Shown: one piece after another, positions 8,800-19,384 of the stretch
How the letters are laid out: each line of letters starts with the position of its first letter
Position numbering within the stretch: position 1 is the first letter of the stretch
Assembly: GCF_002953195.1 (NCBI RefSeq)
Contig: NZ_CP026377.1
Span: 1,116,001-1,180,000 of the forward strand
Reading direction: 5' to 3'
Source: Mixta gaviniae
GTDB taxonomy: Bacteria > Pseudomonadota > Gammaproteobacteria > Enterobacterales > Enterobacteriaceae
Length of the DNA stretch: 64,000 nt
Made by a program: the position numbers and the translations under genes
The notes under the pieces: generated by a model
Told to the model about the DNA's origin: nothing
Databases searched by the model: none
Seen by the model: only the letters and a program-made list of their open reading frames with translations

Positions 8800-10257
8800 T
8801 TACTTTGCCGGAATCGCTTTCAGCAGTTCCGTTAGCAGCTGCCAGTAAAGGCCGACGCTGCCAATATGCACCTGCTCATCCGGCGAGTGCGGGCCGGTAA
8901 TGGTGGGGCCGATAGAGACCATATCCATCTCCGGATACGGTTTCTTGAACAGGCCGCACTCCAGACCGGCGTGGATCACCTGAATGTTCGGCGTCTTGTT
9001 GAACAGACGCTGATAGGTTTCACGCACCAGCGCCATCACCGGCGAGCTGGCGTCCGGTTGCCAGCCCGGGTAGCTGCCTTTCACCAGGGTTTGCGCGCCG
9101 GCCAGTTCGCTCAGCGAGGTCAGCATCTCAACCACATACTCTTTGCCGCTGTCGATCAGCGAGCGGATCAGGCAGTTGATTTTCGCTTCCTGCTCGCTCA
9201 TGGTCACCACGCCCACGTTCAGGGAGGTTTCCACTACGCCTTTCGCCACGTCGGAGTTGCGGATCACGCCGTTCGGCGTGCTGTTCAGCAGGGCGATAAA
9301 GCGGTCGCGGCTCTCTGCGGTCAGCGCCAGCGCATCGGTGCCCACCGGTTCGGTTTGCAGCGCGATGTTTTTCTCAATCATTCCCAGCTCATTTTGCAGC
9401 GTCGCCAGGTAGCCCATCGCTGCCGCTTTCAGGGCATCGATTTTCGCCGTCGGCAGGGCGAAGGTCGCGAACGCCTCGCGCGGAATCGCGTTGCGCAGCG
9501 TGCCGCCACTGAAATCCACCAGACGCAGATCGAAATCGCGCGCGTGCGCGGCGAGGAAGCGCGCCAGCAGCTTGTTGGCGTTGCCGAGGCCGACATGAAT
9601 TTCCGCGCCGGAGTGGCCGCCTTTCAGGCCTTTCAGCGTCAGGCGCAGATGCTCGTAACCGGCCGGCGTCGCCTCGCGCTGCAGCGGCAGCGTGGCGGTA
9701 AAATCGATGCCGCCGGCGCAGCCCATATAAATCTCGCCTTCTTCTTCGGAGTCGGTGTTGATCAGGATCTCCGATTGCAGCCAGTTCGGTTGCAGGCCGA
9801 AGGCGCCGTCCATGCCGGTCTCTTCGGTCATGGTCAGCAGCACTTCCAGCGGGCCGTGCTGCACGCGCTCATCGGCCAGTACCGCCAGCGCCGACGCCAT
9901 GCCGATGCCGTTGTCTGCGCCCAGCGTGGTACCACGCGCTTTAACCCACTCGCCGTCGACATAAGGCTGAATCGGGTCTTTAGCGAAATCATGCACGGTG
10001 TCGTTATTTTTCTGCGGCACCATATCCAGGTGCGCCTGCAGCGCCACCGGCTTACGGTTTTCCATGCCCGGCGTGGCCGGTTTGCGGATGAGAATATTGC
10101 CGACCTGGTCGCGTTCGCACCAGAAGCCCTTCTCCTGTGACCAGGAGAGAATATGCTGCGCCAGCGCTTCTTCATGAAAAGAGGGATGGGGGATGGAGCA
10201 GATTTTGGCGAAAATATCCCACAGCGGCTGGGGAGAGAGTTGAGACAATTCAGACAC
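8800..10257 (-). CDS. pepD: Cytosol non-specific dipeptidase (aminoacyl-histidine dipeptidase)
   Basis: The 485-residue M20-family metallopeptidase has the same length as E. coli PepD and a nearly identical N-terminus (MSELSQLSPQPLWDIFAKIC). It hydrolyses dipeptides such as carnosine and beta-Ala-His in the cytosol with a two-zinc centre. Ligand and catalytic motifs are QAHLDMVPQ (His, Asp), GADNGIGMA (bridging Asp), MTEETGMDG (catalytic Glu) and NTDSEEEGEI. The lid/dimer domain sits at about 200-400. It is divergent from gpt as in E. coli, and the 250-nt gap between them holds both promoters. Confidence 0.96.
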   Translation of the reverse strand: MSELSQLSPQPLWDIFAKICSIPHPSFHEEALAQHILSWSQEKGFWCERDQVGNILIRKPATPGMENRKPVALQAHLDMVPQKNNDTVHDFAKDPIQPYVDGEWVKARGTTLGADNGIGMASALAVLADERVQHGPLEVLLTMTEETGMDGAFGLQPNWLQSEILINTDSEEEGEIYMGCAGGIDFTATLPLQREATPAGYEHLRLTLKGLKGGHSGAEIHVGLGNANKLLARFLAAHARDFDLRLVDFSGGTLRNAIPREAFATFALPTAKIDALKAAAMGYLATLQNELGMIEKNIALQTEPVGTDALALTAESRDRFIALLNSTPNGVIRNSDVAKGVVETSLNVGVVTMSEQEAKINCLIRSLIDSGKEYVVEMLTSLSELAGAQTLVKGSYPGWQPDASSPVMALVRETYQRLFNKTPNIQVIHAGLECGLFKKPYPEMDMVSIGPTITGPHSPDEQVHIGSVGLYWQLLTELLKAIPAK

Positions 10258-10510
10258 GACAGGTCTCCTGTGTCATCGGCGCGCGGCTGCGCCCCGTTGC
10301 AAAATTTCCGGTAATCGATCGCCGTCAGCGAATCTGACGTGATGCAGTGAGAATAACATCCTTTATTGTCCGCTGTGCAGTCAGGCGCGTTAAAATGCGG
10401 CAACCGCGCTATCCGGTGCTGGTTTTTAGCGCGTCAGATCCTTATAATGCCGCGCAACCTTTTCCCATTGCACATTTTTTAAGCCAATTCGGTTGGCCGG
10501 GATTCCTTTT

Positions 10511-10969
10511 ATGAGCGAAAAATACGTCGTCACCTGGGACATGCTGCAAATTCATGCCCGCAAACTGGCTCAGCGCCTGCTTCCTGTTGAACAGTGGAAA
10601 GGCATTATCGCGGTTAGCCGCGGCGGCCTGGTTCCTGCTGCGCTGCTGGCGCGCGAACTCTCCATCCGCTACGTTGATACGGTTTGCATCTCCAGCTATG
10701 ACCATGACCATCAGCGCGAGATGAACGTCCTGAAGCGCGCGGAAGGCGACGGCGAAGGTTTTATCGTCATTGATGACCTGGTGGATACCGGCGGTACCGC
10801 GCAGGCGATCCGCGAAATGTACCCGAAAGCGCGTTTCGTCACCATCTTTGCCAAGCCGGCCGGCGCGCCGCTGGTAGATGACTACGTAGTGGATATTCCG
10901 CAGAACACCTGGATCGAGCAGCCGTGGGATATGGGCGTCGCCTTTATTCCGCCGATCGTCAATCGCTGA
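10511..10969 (+). CDS. gpt: Xanthine-guanine phosphoribosyltransferase
   Basis: The product is 152 residues, as in E. coli. It salvages guanine, xanthine and, less well, hypoxanthine to the nucleotides using PRPP. The type I PRTase PRPP-binding loop is clear at [12 protein letters not shown] (about residues 84-95), and [12 protein letters not shown] is the PPi loop region. The start is the ATG giving MSEKYVVTW; the six-codon upstream extension from a GTG is not conserved. It is followed by frsA as in E. coli. Confidence 0.96.
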   Translation: MSEKYVVTWDMLQIHARKLAQRLLPVEQWKGIIAVSRGGLVPAALLARELSIRYVDTVCISSYDHDHQREMNVLKRAEGDGEGFIVIDDLVDTGGTAQAIREMYPKARFVTIFAKPAGAPLVDDYVVDIPQNTWIEQPWDMGVAFIPPIVNR

Positions 10970-10988
10970 TTGACCTGCATCAAAACAG

Positions 10989-11016
10989 CGCCCGGTTCCG
11001 CCGGGCGTTGTCGTTT
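10989..11016 (+). terminator. Candidate terminator after gpt
   Basis: Stem CGCCCGG / CCGGGCG with a 5-nt loop lies 19 nt after the gpt stop. The T-tract (TTGTCGTTT) is interrupted, so termination may be partial. Confidence 0.45.
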
Positions 11017-11090
11017 CTGCGGGTCGCGCCTCTGCCATCGGTGAAGTAAACTCTGGTTTCATCATCGCGCCGTGGGAAAAGGGCTACATC

Positions 11091-12335
11091 ATGTCAGCAA
11101 AGAATCTCAGCGAAGAGCTGTTTAAACCCCGCTTCAAACATCCTGAAACCTCCTCGCTGGTGCGTCAGCGCCATCATTTGACCGCGACTCTGCACTCCAC
11201 GCTGGAGGGCGAAAGCCATACCGGCTGGTATCGTATGCTGAATCGCCTGCTCTGGAGCTGGCGCGGGCTATCGGCGCTGGAGATCGGCGAGGTGCTGGCG
11301 CGCATCGCCGCCAGCGGCGCGGAACGCACCAGCGAGGCGCTGCTGGATACGGTGATCGGCTATCGCGGCGGCAACTGGATTTACGAATGGAGCAAGCAGG
11401 CGGCGCTCTGGCAACAGAAAGCGCAGGAGGCGGGCGAGACGCCGGAAGCGGGCGGGCACTGGCTGCACGCGGTGAATCTCTACAGCCTGGCTGCCTGGCC
11501 GCATATTAAAGGCGACGAGCTGGCGGAACAGGCGCAGATCCTGGCCAACCGCGCCTATGAAGAGGCGACGCTGCGCCTGCCGGGCGAGCTGAAAGAGCTG
11601 ACCTTTCCTGTTCAGGGCGGCAGCGCCATCACCGGCTTCCTGCATATGCCGCCCGAGGTGAGCGCGCCGTATCCCACCGTGCTGCTGTGCGGCAGCCTCG
11701 ACAGCCTGCAGATCGACCATTATCGCCTGTTCCATGACTACCTGGCGCCGCGCGGCATCGCCATGTTGACCCTCGATATGCCGTCGGTGGGCTTCTCATC
11801 AAAATGGAAGCTGACCCAGGATACCAGTTTCCTGCATCAGCAGGTGCTGCGCGGGCTGGATGCCGTGCCGTGGGTCGACCATACACGCGTGGCGGCGCTG
11901 GGCTATCGTTTCGGCGCGAACGTGGCGGTGCGGCTGGCCTATCTGGAGGCGCAGCGCCTGCGCGGCGTCGCCACGCTGGGGCCGATCGTGCATGCGCTGC
12001 TGGCCAACCCCGCCCAGCAGACTCATGTACCCGACATGTATATTGATGTGCTGGCCAGCCGCCTCGGTATGGCGCGCGCTACCGATGAGACGCTCAGCAC
12101 CGAGCTGAACCGCTATTCGCTGAAAACCCAGGGGCTGCTGGGACGCCGCACGCCGACGCCAATGCTGGCGGGCTACTGGCCAAACGATCCCTGGAGCCCG
12201 GAGGAGGATGCGCGACTGATTGTCAACTCCTCCGCCAGCGGCAAGCTGCTGCCGATCGGCTTTTCGCCGGTGCTGAATAATTTCGATCGGGCGCTGCACA
12301 CCACCTGTGACTGGCTGCTGCAACAGTTGAAGTGA
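11091..12335 (+). CDS. frsA: FrsA, alpha/beta-hydrolase-fold esterase (IIA-Glc partner)
   Basis: The 414-residue protein matches E. coli FrsA (YafA) in length and position between gpt and crl. FrsA binds dephosphorylated IIA-Glc of the glucose PTS and influences fermentation versus respiration; a carboxylesterase activity has also been described. The N-terminal 170 residues are helical. The C-terminal half is an alpha/beta hydrolase ([51 protein letters not shown] with the nucleophile-elbow region). The start is the ATG at 11091. Confidence 0.93.
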   Translation: MSAKNLSEELFKPRFKHPETSSLVRQRHHLTATLHSTLEGESHTGWYRMLNRLLWSWRGLSALEIGEVLARIAASGAERTSEALLDTVIGYRGGNWIYEWSKQAALWQQKAQEAGETPEAGGHWLHAVNLYSLAAWPHIKGDELAEQAQILANRAYEEATLRLPGELKELTFPVQGGSAITGFLHMPPEVSAPYPTVLLCGSLDSLQIDHYRLFHDYLAPRGIAMLTLDMPSVGFSSKWKLTQDTSFLHQQVLRGLDAVPWVDHTRVAALGYRFGANVAVRLAYLEAQRLRGVATLGPIVHALLANPAQQTHVPDMYIDVLASRLGMARATDETLSTELNRYSLKTQGLLGRRTPTPMLAGYWPNDPWSPEEDARLIVNSSASGKLLPIGFSPVLNNFDRALHTTCDWLLQQLK

Positions 12336-12395
12336 TAAGTTGCTATTTTGCCTCAGTTTGCTAAAACTGTTAGCTCATTAAAGGAGGTGTAAACC

Positions 12396-12797
12396 ATGAC
12401 GTTACCGAATGGACATCCCAGAAGCCGGTTAATTAAACGTTTTACCGCGCTGGGCCCCTATATCCGCGAGAACAAATGCGAAGATGCGCGTTTCTTTTTC
12501 GACTGCCTGGCCGTTTGCGTCAACGTTAAGCCCGCACCGGAAAACCGTGAATTCTGGGGATGGTGGCTGGAGCTGGATGCGCAATCCGACCACTTTACCT
12601 ATCAGTACCACTTTGGTCTGCACGATAAGGATGGCGAATGGAAGCCATGCGCCATCAAAGGCAAAGAAAACGAAGAGAAGCTGGAAGAGACGCTGCGTAA
12701 TTTCCATCAGCGCCTGAAGGCCACCCTGGACGAACTGCAGCTGGGGTTGTTGCCGGCGGAAGGCGCCAGCGAGCAGCCGGTGAAACTCACCGCCTGA
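12396..12797 (+). CDS. crl: Sigma factor-binding protein Crl
   Basis: The 133-residue protein has the same length as E. coli Crl and strong identity at both ends ([21 protein letters not shown]-terminal PVKLTA). Crl binds sigma-S and promotes its assembly with core RNA polymerase in early stationary phase. The conserved core [19 protein letters not shown] and FWGWW is present. A near-perfect ribosome site (AAAGGAGGTG) precedes the ATG. It is convergent with the porin gene and shares a bidirectional terminator with it. Confidence 0.96.
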   Translation: MTLPNGHPRSRLIKRFTALGPYIRENKCEDARFFFDCLAVCVNVKPAPENREFWGWWLELDAQSDHFTYQYHFGLHDKDGEWKPCAIKGKENEEKLEETLRNFHQRLKATLDELQLGLLPAEGASEQPVKLTA

Positions 12798-12812
12798 TCG
12801 CGCGACGAACAG

Positions 12813-12844
12813 AAAAGGGCAGGCGAATCGCCTGCCCTTTTTTT
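12813..12844. terminator. Strong bidirectional terminator between crl and the porin gene
   Basis: AAAAGGGCAGGCG-AAT-CGCCTGCCC followed by seven T forms a 12-bp stem with A/T tracts on both sides, suiting both convergent genes. Confidence 0.85.
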
Positions 12845-12920
12845 ATCCTGCGCGGCGCGTGGCCAGCGGTCTGTTGCAGCAATCCGGATGGAGCCAGGCC
12901 GCCGGCGCCGCGCTTGCGCA

Positions 12921-14033
12921 TCAGAACTGGTAAGTCATGCCAATTGCCACGATATCGTCGGTGTTGCGGTTCAGCGTATTGTTGTCATCCAACAGGTTGA
13001 TTTTGTAATCCACAAAGGCCGACATGTTTTTGTTGAAGTAGTAGGTCGCGCCGACGTCAGCAAATTTGTAGTAGTCCGCATCGCCCACGCCGCCTTCGAT
13101 ATCTTTCACTTTGGTCTGCACGTAAGCCAGAGAAGGGCGCAGGCCAAAATCAAACTGATACTGCGCCACCAGCTCAATGTTCTGCAGCTTGTTGGCGTAG
13201 CCGCTGATGTTCTGCTCGGTGCCGTTAACGTTGACGTTGCTGCCGCTGATTGGGTTCATATTCCGCGTTTCCGCGTAGGTGGCCGCCAGGTAGACGCCGT
13301 TGTCGTCATATTTCAGGCCCGTCGCCCAGGCTTCCGCTTTCTCGCCGCCGCCAAAGGCACTGTTTTTCTGATCCAGCGTACGGTTGGAGGAGGAGACCGC
13401 GCCTTTCAGGCTCAGGCCATCAATGATCTTATAAGAGAGTGAGGCGGCCATGCCGTCGCCGTTAGACACGCCGTCGCTGCGCGTGGAGTTTTCGTTCTTG
13501 CCCTGATACTGCAGAGCAAAATCCAGGCCATCCACCAGCCCGAAGAAGTTGCTGTTGCGGTAGGTCGCCACGCCGTTGGTACGGGTCAGCATATAGACAT
13601 CAGCGGAGGTATAAGCGGTGGCGCCGAACTCCGGCATCATGTCAGTAATCGCTTCCACGTCATAAATCAGGCCGTAATTGCGGCCGTAATCGAATGAGCC
13701 GTAGTCGCCCGCTTTCAGGCCGGCGAAGCCCAGACGGGTTTTGTTGCCGACGTTGGAATCGCTTTCCGGGTTATTGAGGTTGTACTGATATTCCCACTGG
13801 CCGTAGCCGGTCAGCAGGTCGTTAATCTGAGTCTGGCCTTTGAAGCCGATACGCACGTAGGACTTGTCAGCGTTGTTGCTGGCGTTGGTTTCCGCATCGC
13901 TGATGTAGCGCATTGCTTTCAGTTTGCCGTAGAAATCCAGCTTGTTGCCGTCTTTGTTATACACTTCGGCGGCCTGTGCGCCAGAGCCGAGAGCCAGTGC
14001 AGAGATCAGCAGTGCCAGTGCGTTCTTTTTCAT
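12921..14033 (-). CDS. phoE: Trimeric outer-membrane general porin (PhoE/OmpC family)
   Basis: The 370-residue protein has a signal peptide ([20 protein letters not shown], cleaved before [15 protein letters not shown]), a 16-strand porin barrel and C-terminal ...VAIGMTYQF ending in Phe for BAM recognition. Loop 3 eyelet residues lie in [17 protein letters not shown]. Its position between crl and proB is that of phoE in E. coli, and the barrel resembles PhoE/OmpC. However, I see no clear Pho box in the 245 nt upstream, so it may be regulated as a constitutive or OmpR-type porin instead. The symbol rests mainly on synteny. Confidence 0.8.
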   Translation of the reverse strand: MKKNALALLISALALGSGAQAAEVYNKDGNKLDFYGKLKAMRYISDAETNASNNADKSYVRIGFKGQTQINDLLTGYGQWEYQYNLNNPESDSNVGNKTRLGFAGLKAGDYGSFDYGRNYGLIYDVEAITDMMPEFGATAYTSADVYMLTRTNGVATYRNSNFFGLVDGLDFALQYQGKNENSTRSDGVSNGDGMAASLSYKIIDGLSLKGAVSSSNRTLDQKNSAFGGGEKAEAWATGLKYDDNGVYLAATYAETRNMNPISGSNVNVNGTEQNISGYANKLQNIELVAQYQFDFGLRPSLAYVQTKVKDIEGGVGDADYYKFADVGATYYFNKNMSAFVDYKINLLDDNNTLNRNTDDIVAIGMTYQF

Positions 14034-14278
14034 TTGTTATCTATCCCGATGAGTAAAAAAATAAAAAGTTTGTGTCACTTGTTGTAAAAAACAGGAACGT
14101 TTTTACCGGGATTGTGTGAATGTTTTATGAAGCTTTTCCGCCTTTCTTGTGAATGGCGAACTTTTGGTCTACGCCGCTGTCGCCAATTTTCCACGCTTTT
14201 CCCGCCCTGACGGTTGGCTTCCTCCCTGACTCCTGATAAAACGTCCGTTCAAAGACATTTTTACTACGGCAGGAAAAC

Positions 14279-15382
14279 ATGAGCGGCAGTCAGACCCTGG
14301 TGGTCAAACTGGGGACCAGCGTACTGACCGGCGGATCGCGTCGGTTAAATCGGGCACATATTGTGGAGTTAGTTCGTCAGTGCGCACAGCAGCACGCGGC
14401 GGGCCATCGAATTGTGATCGTCACCTCCGGCGCGATGGCTGCCGGGCGTGAACACCTGGGCTACCCGGAGCTGCCGCCTACCATCGCCTCAAAGCAGCTG
14501 CTGGCTGCGGTGGGGCAGAGCCGTCTGATCCAGCTGTGGGAACAGCTGTTCTCCATCTATGGTATCAATATCGGCCAGATGCTGCTGACGCGCGCGGATA
14601 TGGAAGATCGCGAGCGCTTCCTTAACGCGCGTGACACCCTGCGCGCGCTGCTGGACAACAATATTGTGCCGGTTATCAATGAGAACGATGCGGTAGCGAC
14701 GGCGGAGATCAAGGTTGGCGACAACGACAACCTGTCGGCGCTGGCGGCGATGCTGGCGGGCGCTGATAAGCTGCTGCTGCTGACCGATCAGCAGGGGCTG
14801 TTTACCGCCGATCCGCGCAGTAACCCGCAGGCATCGCTTATCAGCGACGTTCATGCCATTGACGACGCGCTGCGCACCATCGCCGGCGACAGCGTTTCCG
14901 GGCTAGGCACCGGCGGTATGACCACCAAACTGCAGGCGGCGGACGTTGCCTGCCGCGCCGGCATCGACGTGATTATCGCCGCAGGCAGCCGCCCGGGCGT
15001 GATTGGCGACGTAATTGAAGGCAAACCGGTCGGCACCCGTTTCCACGCGCAGCAGTCGCCGCTGGAGACGCGTAAGCGCTGGATTTTCGGCGCGCCGCCG
15101 GCGGGCGAAATCGTGATCGACGATGGCGCGCTGTCGGCGGTGCTGGAACGCGGCAGCTCGCTGCTGCCGAAAGGCATTCGCGAAGTGAGCGGCAACTTTT
15201 CCCGTGGCGAGGTGATCCGCATTCGCAGCCTGCTGGGGCGCGATATCGCCCACGGCGTTTCACGCTATAACAGCGATGCGCTGCGCATGATCGCCGGCCA
15301 TCACAGCCAGGAGATCAGTGATATCCTGGGATATGAATATGGTCCGGTCGCGATGCACCGTGACGACATGATTGTCAGCTAA
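14279..15382 (+). CDS. proB: Glutamate 5-kinase
   Basis: The 367-residue enzyme, as in E. coli, catalyses the first step of proline synthesis (glutamate to gamma-glutamyl phosphate) and is feedback-inhibited by proline. The amino-acid kinase domain (residues 1-260) shows [23 protein letters not shown] and [17 protein letters not shown] domain occupies about 275-360. It is first gene of proBA, ten nucleotides ahead of proA. Confidence 0.97.
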   Translation: MSGSQTLVVKLGTSVLTGGSRRLNRAHIVELVRQCAQQHAAGHRIVIVTSGAMAAGREHLGYPELPPTIASKQLLAAVGQSRLIQLWEQLFSIYGINIGQMLLTRADMEDRERFLNARDTLRALLDNNIVPVINENDAVATAEIKVGDNDNLSALAAMLAGADKLLLLTDQQGLFTADPRSNPQASLISDVHAIDDALRTIAGDSVSGLGTGGMTTKLQAADVACRAGIDVIIAAGSRPGVIGDVIEGKPVGTRFHAQQSPLETRKRWIFGAPPAGEIVIDDGALSAVLERGSSLLPKGIREVSGNFSRGEVIRIRSLLGRDIAHGVSRYNSDALRMIAGHHSQEISDILGYEYGPVAMHRDDMIVS

Positions 15383-15392
15383 GGGGGCATCA

Positions 15393-16646
15393 ATGCTGGA
15401 AGAAATGGGCAAGGCGGCCAAAGCGGCCTCATATCAGCTCGCCACGCTGACCACCGCGGAGAAAAACCGCGTGCTGATGACCATCGCCGATCAACTGGAA
15501 GCGCAGGGCGCCGCCATTCTCGCCGCTAACGAGCAGGATCTGGCGGATGCGCGCGCCAGCGGTCTGAGCGAAGCGCTGCTCGATCGTCTGATGCTTAACC
15601 CGGCGCGTCTGAAGGGCATTGCCGACGATGTGCGCCAGGTATGCCGGCTGACCGATCCGGTCGGTCAGCTGATCGACGGTGGCCAGCTGGACAGCGGGCT
15701 GCGCATTGAACGTCGCCGCGTGCCGCTGGGCGTAGTCGGCGTCATTTATGAAGCGCGCCCCAACGTGACAGTGGATGTGGCTTCGCTCTGCCTGAAAACC
15801 GGCAACGCGGTGATCCTGCGCGGCGGTAAAGAGACATATCGCACCAATGGCGCCACGGTGCGCGTGATCCAGTCGGCGCTGGCGCAGCACGGCCTGCCGG
15901 CCGGCGCGGTGCAGGCGATTGAAAGCCCGGATCGCGAGCTGGTAAACCAGCTGCTGAAGCTGGATCGCTATGTGGATATGCTAATCCCGCGCGGCGGCGC
16001 AGGGTTGCACAAGCTGTGCCGCGAGCAATCGACGATTCCAGTGATCACCGGCGGCATTGGCGTTTGTCATATCTATATCGACGCCGACTTCGAGCCGGAA
16101 GCGGCGCTGAAGGTGATCGTTAATGCGAAGAAGCAGCGCCCCAGCGCCTGTAACTCGGTTGAAACGCTGCTGGTGAACGCCGCCGTAGCGGATGCTTTCC
16201 TGCCTGCGCTGAGCCAGCGTATGGCGCAGGAGGCGATCACGCTGCACGCCGACCCACGCGCGCTGCCGCTGTTGCAGCAAGGCCCGGCTGACGTAGAGGC
16301 GGTGAAAGCGCAAGAGTATGACAATGAATGGCTGTCGCTTGATTTGAACGTGCGCATTGTGGACGATATGGATGAAGCGATCGCGCATATTCGCGCGCAT
16401 GGCACCCAGCATTCCGATGCGATTCTGACGCGCGACACGCGCGCCGCCGATCGTTTCGTCAGGCAGGTGGACTCCTCAGCGGTGTATGTTAACGCCAGCA
16501 CCCGCTTTACCGACGGCGGCCAGTTTGGCCTGGGCGCGGAAGTGGCGGTCAGTACGCAGAAGCTGCATGCGCGCGGCCCGATGGGGCTGGAAGCGCTCAC
16601 AACCTATAAATGGATTGGTTACGGCGACGATACCGTGCGGGCGTAG
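15393..16646 (+). CDS. proA: Glutamate-5-semialdehyde dehydrogenase
   Basis: The 417-residue enzyme matches E. coli ProA in length and reduces gamma-glutamyl phosphate to the semialdehyde with NADPH. The aldehyde dehydrogenase fold shows the nucleotide-binding region [17 protein letters not shown], and the catalytic Cys lies in [14 protein letters not shown]. The start is the ATG at 15393 ([13 protein letters not shown]); a seven-codon upstream extension would overlap proB and is not conserved. It is co-transcribed with proB and ends at a strong terminator before tRNA-Thr. Confidence 0.97.
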   Translation: MLEEMGKAAKAASYQLATLTTAEKNRVLMTIADQLEAQGAAILAANEQDLADARASGLSEALLDRLMLNPARLKGIADDVRQVCRLTDPVGQLIDGGQLDSGLRIERRRVPLGVVGVIYEARPNVTVDVASLCLKTGNAVILRGGKETYRTNGATVRVIQSALAQHGLPAGAVQAIESPDRELVNQLLKLDRYVDMLIPRGGAGLHKLCREQSTIPVITGGIGVCHIYIDADFEPEAALKVIVNAKKQRPSACNSVETLLVNAAVADAFLPALSQRMAQEAITLHADPRALPLLQQGPADVEAVKAQEYDNEWLSLDLNVRIVDDMDEAIAHIRAHGTQHSDAILTRDTRAADRFVRQVDSSAVYVNASTRFTDGGQFGLGAEVAVSTQKLHARGPMGLEALTTYKWIGYGDDTVRA

Positions 16647-16744
16647 CGGAAAGCGTGACGGCGCGCGGAGAGATAGCAGGGCGGCTGTAACGCTGGTCGC
16701 TGTCAACGGTAATCCGCCCGCTGGCGACAAAAGCAGCATCCGAT

Positions 16745-16778
16745 GCGGCGCCTCTTGACTCAGGCGCCGCTTTTTTTT
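16745..16778 (+). terminator. Terminator of proBA
   Basis: GCGGCGCC and GGCGCCGC form an 8-bp perfect stem around a 10-nt loop, followed by eight T. Confidence 0.88.
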
Positions 16779-16809
16779 AACGTTACAGCCCGTAGTGTCC
16801 CTTCTCAAA

Positions 16810-16885
16810 GCCGGTATAGCTCAGTTGGTAGAGCAGCGCATTCGTAATGCGAAGGTCGTAGGTTCGACTCCTATTACCGGCACCA
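16810..16885 (+). tRNA. thrW: tRNA-Thr (anticodon CGT)
   Basis: This 76-nt gene has acceptor arms GCCGGTA / TACCGGC, a D-arm AGCTCAGTTGGTAGAGCA, an anticodon loop TTCGTAA (anticodon CGT, reading ACG), a T-arm GGTTCGACTCC and an encoded CCA. It matches E. coli thrW in sequence and in its position after proA. In enterobacteria this tRNA is a known integration site for P22-like and P4-like elements, and a decayed integrase follows directly. Confidence 0.97.
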
Positions 16886-17052
16886 CTTCAACGTCCTCAA
16901 ACGTTCGTATCTATCCATAAAATATCGGTTTTATAACGACTTTGGTGCTTTTTTTGTCCGGGATTAATCCCTGGTCTTCCAATAGAATCCGGTACTGAAT
17001 ATGTATAGGATTTTGTATATGTTCCTGTTCGGTCTTAGCTTCCTGTACACCT

Positions 17053-18159
17053 GCCTTTAAACGATATGTAGATTCGCTGCGCTAAGCCTGAAGCTAAAGG
17101 CTATACATTTGATGATGGGCAAGGGCTGTCTTTACTTGTAGAACCCAATGGAAGCAAGCGCTGGCGGTTCCGTTATCGTTTTACCGGTAAGCCCAAAATG
17201 ATCTCGACTGGGCTATACCTGATAAGCACGCTCGGTAGTGTTCGTTCCCATCATGAGGATGCCCGAAACGAGTCGCAGAAGGAAAATATCAGAGCGAGGT
17301 TCGAAGAGAGCAAAAGCTTGCCTGCAAACTGAGCCTGAGGCGCTTACAAAAAGATTGCCAGAGAGTGGCATTGGATGAAGTCTGCCAAATGGTCGGCAGT
17401 AAGCATCAGGTATGATGGGAGTGCTTCAAAACGATATTTTTCTGATGTATGCACAGGGTTGGTAGGCCAATTTAAATCGCGAGGATTGCTGGACGTGCTG
17501 TGTAAAATTGAGAAATACGGTGTGCCAGAAAAGCTGCTTAAAGTACGGCTGCGCTGCGCGAAAAATTTTTGCTGTGCTTTTGCTACAGGTATAGATGGGG
17601 TCAACCTATCAGCAATTTTCTCCAGTGCCCTTGAAGTACATCAATCCAATGATTTTCCGTTCCTTCAAACTGAGGAGATAATTGATTTTTACAAGCCTTA
17701 GACGGTTACTCCGGAGGTTGGCTTGTCCAAATTGATACGAAATTGCTAACAATCACTGGTGTGAGAAACATCGAATTACGTACAGCAGTATGGTCGGAAT
17801 TTGATATAGATAACCCTGTTTGTGAAATTCCTGCGGAAAGGATGAAAATTCGCAGGACATATTTTATGCAATTATCAACTCAAGCGTTAGATTTGCTCAA
17901 TGAACTCAAGATGATAACAGCGAACTATCATTATGCTTTTTCTGGGCGGAGTGATCCGAGTAAGGCGAAGAACGAAAAAAATATAAATCAGCTTTTAAGC
18001 GAATTAGCTACGGTGGAAAACTTACCGTGCATAGTTTTAGACGTGTGATGTCTACATTGTTGCATGAAAGGGTTTTTATTTATCATGGGTTGATATTCAA
18101 TTAGCCCGTGTTGACAAAAATAATATCTGTGGGCTTGTAATCATACGTATAAAATATAA
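17053..18159 (+). pseudogene. P4-type tyrosine integrase, multiply frameshifted remnant
   Basis: Adjacent frames together spell one P4-family integrase. The N-terminal arm-binding domain (IRCAKPEAKGYTFDDGQGLS, WRFRYRFTGKPKMISTG) is at about 17071-17330 after an in-frame TAG. The core-binding domain (LLDVLCKIEKYGVPEKLLK) is at 17375-17701. The catalytic start (LLTITGVRNIELRTAVWSEF, PLSTQ-like QLSTQALDLLNELK) is at 17743-18010. Then come VHSFRRVMSTLLHER at about 18025, WVDIQLARVDKNN at about 18086, and a final NHTYK with the likely catalytic Tyr near 18148. At least four frame changes and one nonsense codon show it is dead. Its orientation and its place after thrW mark a P4-like island. Confidence 0.85.
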
Positions 18160-18919
18160 AGCGAAACGAGCTACTTCATATTATAAGCTGTATGTAGGTT
18201 ATAAACAAAATCAAATGAATGAAGTTAGCGATAGATTTTATCTTAAATATCTAGATTTGCGCTATGTGAATTCACAAAGAGAACTTGCTAAATACATTTT
18301 TACAGAGGGAAAGCATTTACTTCGACTTGCTCAAGAAATTAGGGATAATGAACAAATTAGGAAGGATGAAGAGACTTTAAATTCATTAAGCCTTTTAGCG
18401 GCCCTCCTGCTATGCGTTCAGCTTTTTCAGGCGAAACCGGTAGCTTGTAGCCTTGTATCCCTGCCAGGATCCGGGTGGCGGTAGCGTCATGGCGTACTGC
18501 GCTGTCAGAATGCAGTCCTGTTTCGTTAAGGATGGCCTGATATTCTTCAGCCACCACGGGCGCGCTGATTTCAGCCTGACGGACAATGGCGCTACTTCTC
18601 ATTCTGCGCTTTGGTTTCCGCCTCCGTTTCTTCACGGCGTTTGCGGATGTTACCGGCCATGTCTGCGGCAAGCCATGCAGACCAGCGGAGGTAATACCTA
18701 TGTCCAGGGCTAATCAAAAGCAGCTACGAAGCGCAACAACCGCAAGATTCACGCCCGTACATTTCTGGCGACGTCGAAAGATAAAGTCTGGCTCGTTAAG
18801 ACGCAGGAAGAGTGAGAGAAAATTAAATTGGCGCGAGCGGCTAACGTCATATTTTAGGGTGACTGGATGTAAATCCGTCGTTATGATTGCAATACATACA
18901 GCGTCATAAGGAGCGAGAC
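18160..18919. other. Mosaic, decayed stretch of the thrW island with no convincing intact gene
   Basis: An AT-rich open frame (18215-18394; MNEVSDRFYLKYLDLRYVNS) continues from the integrase remnant and stops making sense at about 18395. There composition jumps to GC-rich. On the minus strand a 104-codon frame (18357-18671, KKRRRKPKRRMR then ILAGIQGYKLPVSPEKAERI) looks like a truncated gene whose end was lost at the junction. At about 18736-18815 a short plus-strand frame (KRNNRKIHARTFLATSKDKV) looks like the C-terminus of another lost protein. I cannot assign families to these pieces. Confidence 0.45.
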
Positions 18920-19384
18920 GTGGATACAGTTGAGGAACTAAACGGAACATATTTTTATGCGGGGCGTTCAAACCTCACCGCCTCTGAACTATTTTTTATG
19001 ATTTTCTGCGAAATGTTTGTCGATCAACTTGGTTTAGGTCTTGTTGATTTCGGTGCTGTTGCTGCCATTGTATCAGGGCGTAACACTCTCCCTACAAGGG
19101 CAAAACCAAACGGTGCTGAGAAGGGAACATCCTATGCATCTAAAGCCTCACGAAAAGTTTTCAAAAAAGCGCAGTTCCCTTTCGGGATAAAACTACCTTC
19201 CGTTATTGGTGGTTATCCACCTTCTACTATCAGGATTAGGGCTGTGGCTAATATTGGAACGTTTACGGGCAGGGCTATTCCTGTCGTGGGGTGGATTATT
19301 TTAGCTTCTGATATCGCTCAAATCACCCATCGTACTATTCGGGACTATAACGCCATAGCGCGGGGGAACGATAAATTATGGTAA
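18920..19384 (+). CDS. Uncharacterised membrane-associated protein, partner of a DUF1493 protein
   Basis: The product is 154 residues. The start is set at GTG 18920 because AAGGAG lies 6 nt upstream; the frame extends 11 codons further up to an ATG without a ribosome site. Hydrophobic segments lie at about 19-50 (LFFMIFCEMFVDQLGLGLVDFGAVAAI) and 115-137 (IPVVGWIILASDIAQI), separated by a basic stretch (KASRKVFKKAQFPFGIK). The last seven bases overlap the start of the next gene, so the two are translated as a pair. I recall similar pairs in enterobacterial accessory DNA but no function. A toxin or lipid-linked role is possible and unproven. Confidence 0.72.
   Translation: MDTVEELNGTYFYAGRSNLTASELFFMIFCEMFVDQLGLGLVDFGAVAAIVSGRNTLPTRAKPNGAEKGTSYASKASRKVFKKAQFPFGIKLPSVIGGYPPSTIRIRAVANIGTFTGRAIPVVGWIILASDIAQITHRTIRDYNAIARGNDKLW

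Noticed and set aside
14034..14150. Pho box upstream of the porin gene
   Set aside because: No two direct CTGTCAT-like repeats with the right spacing could be found; the phoE name therefore rests on synteny.
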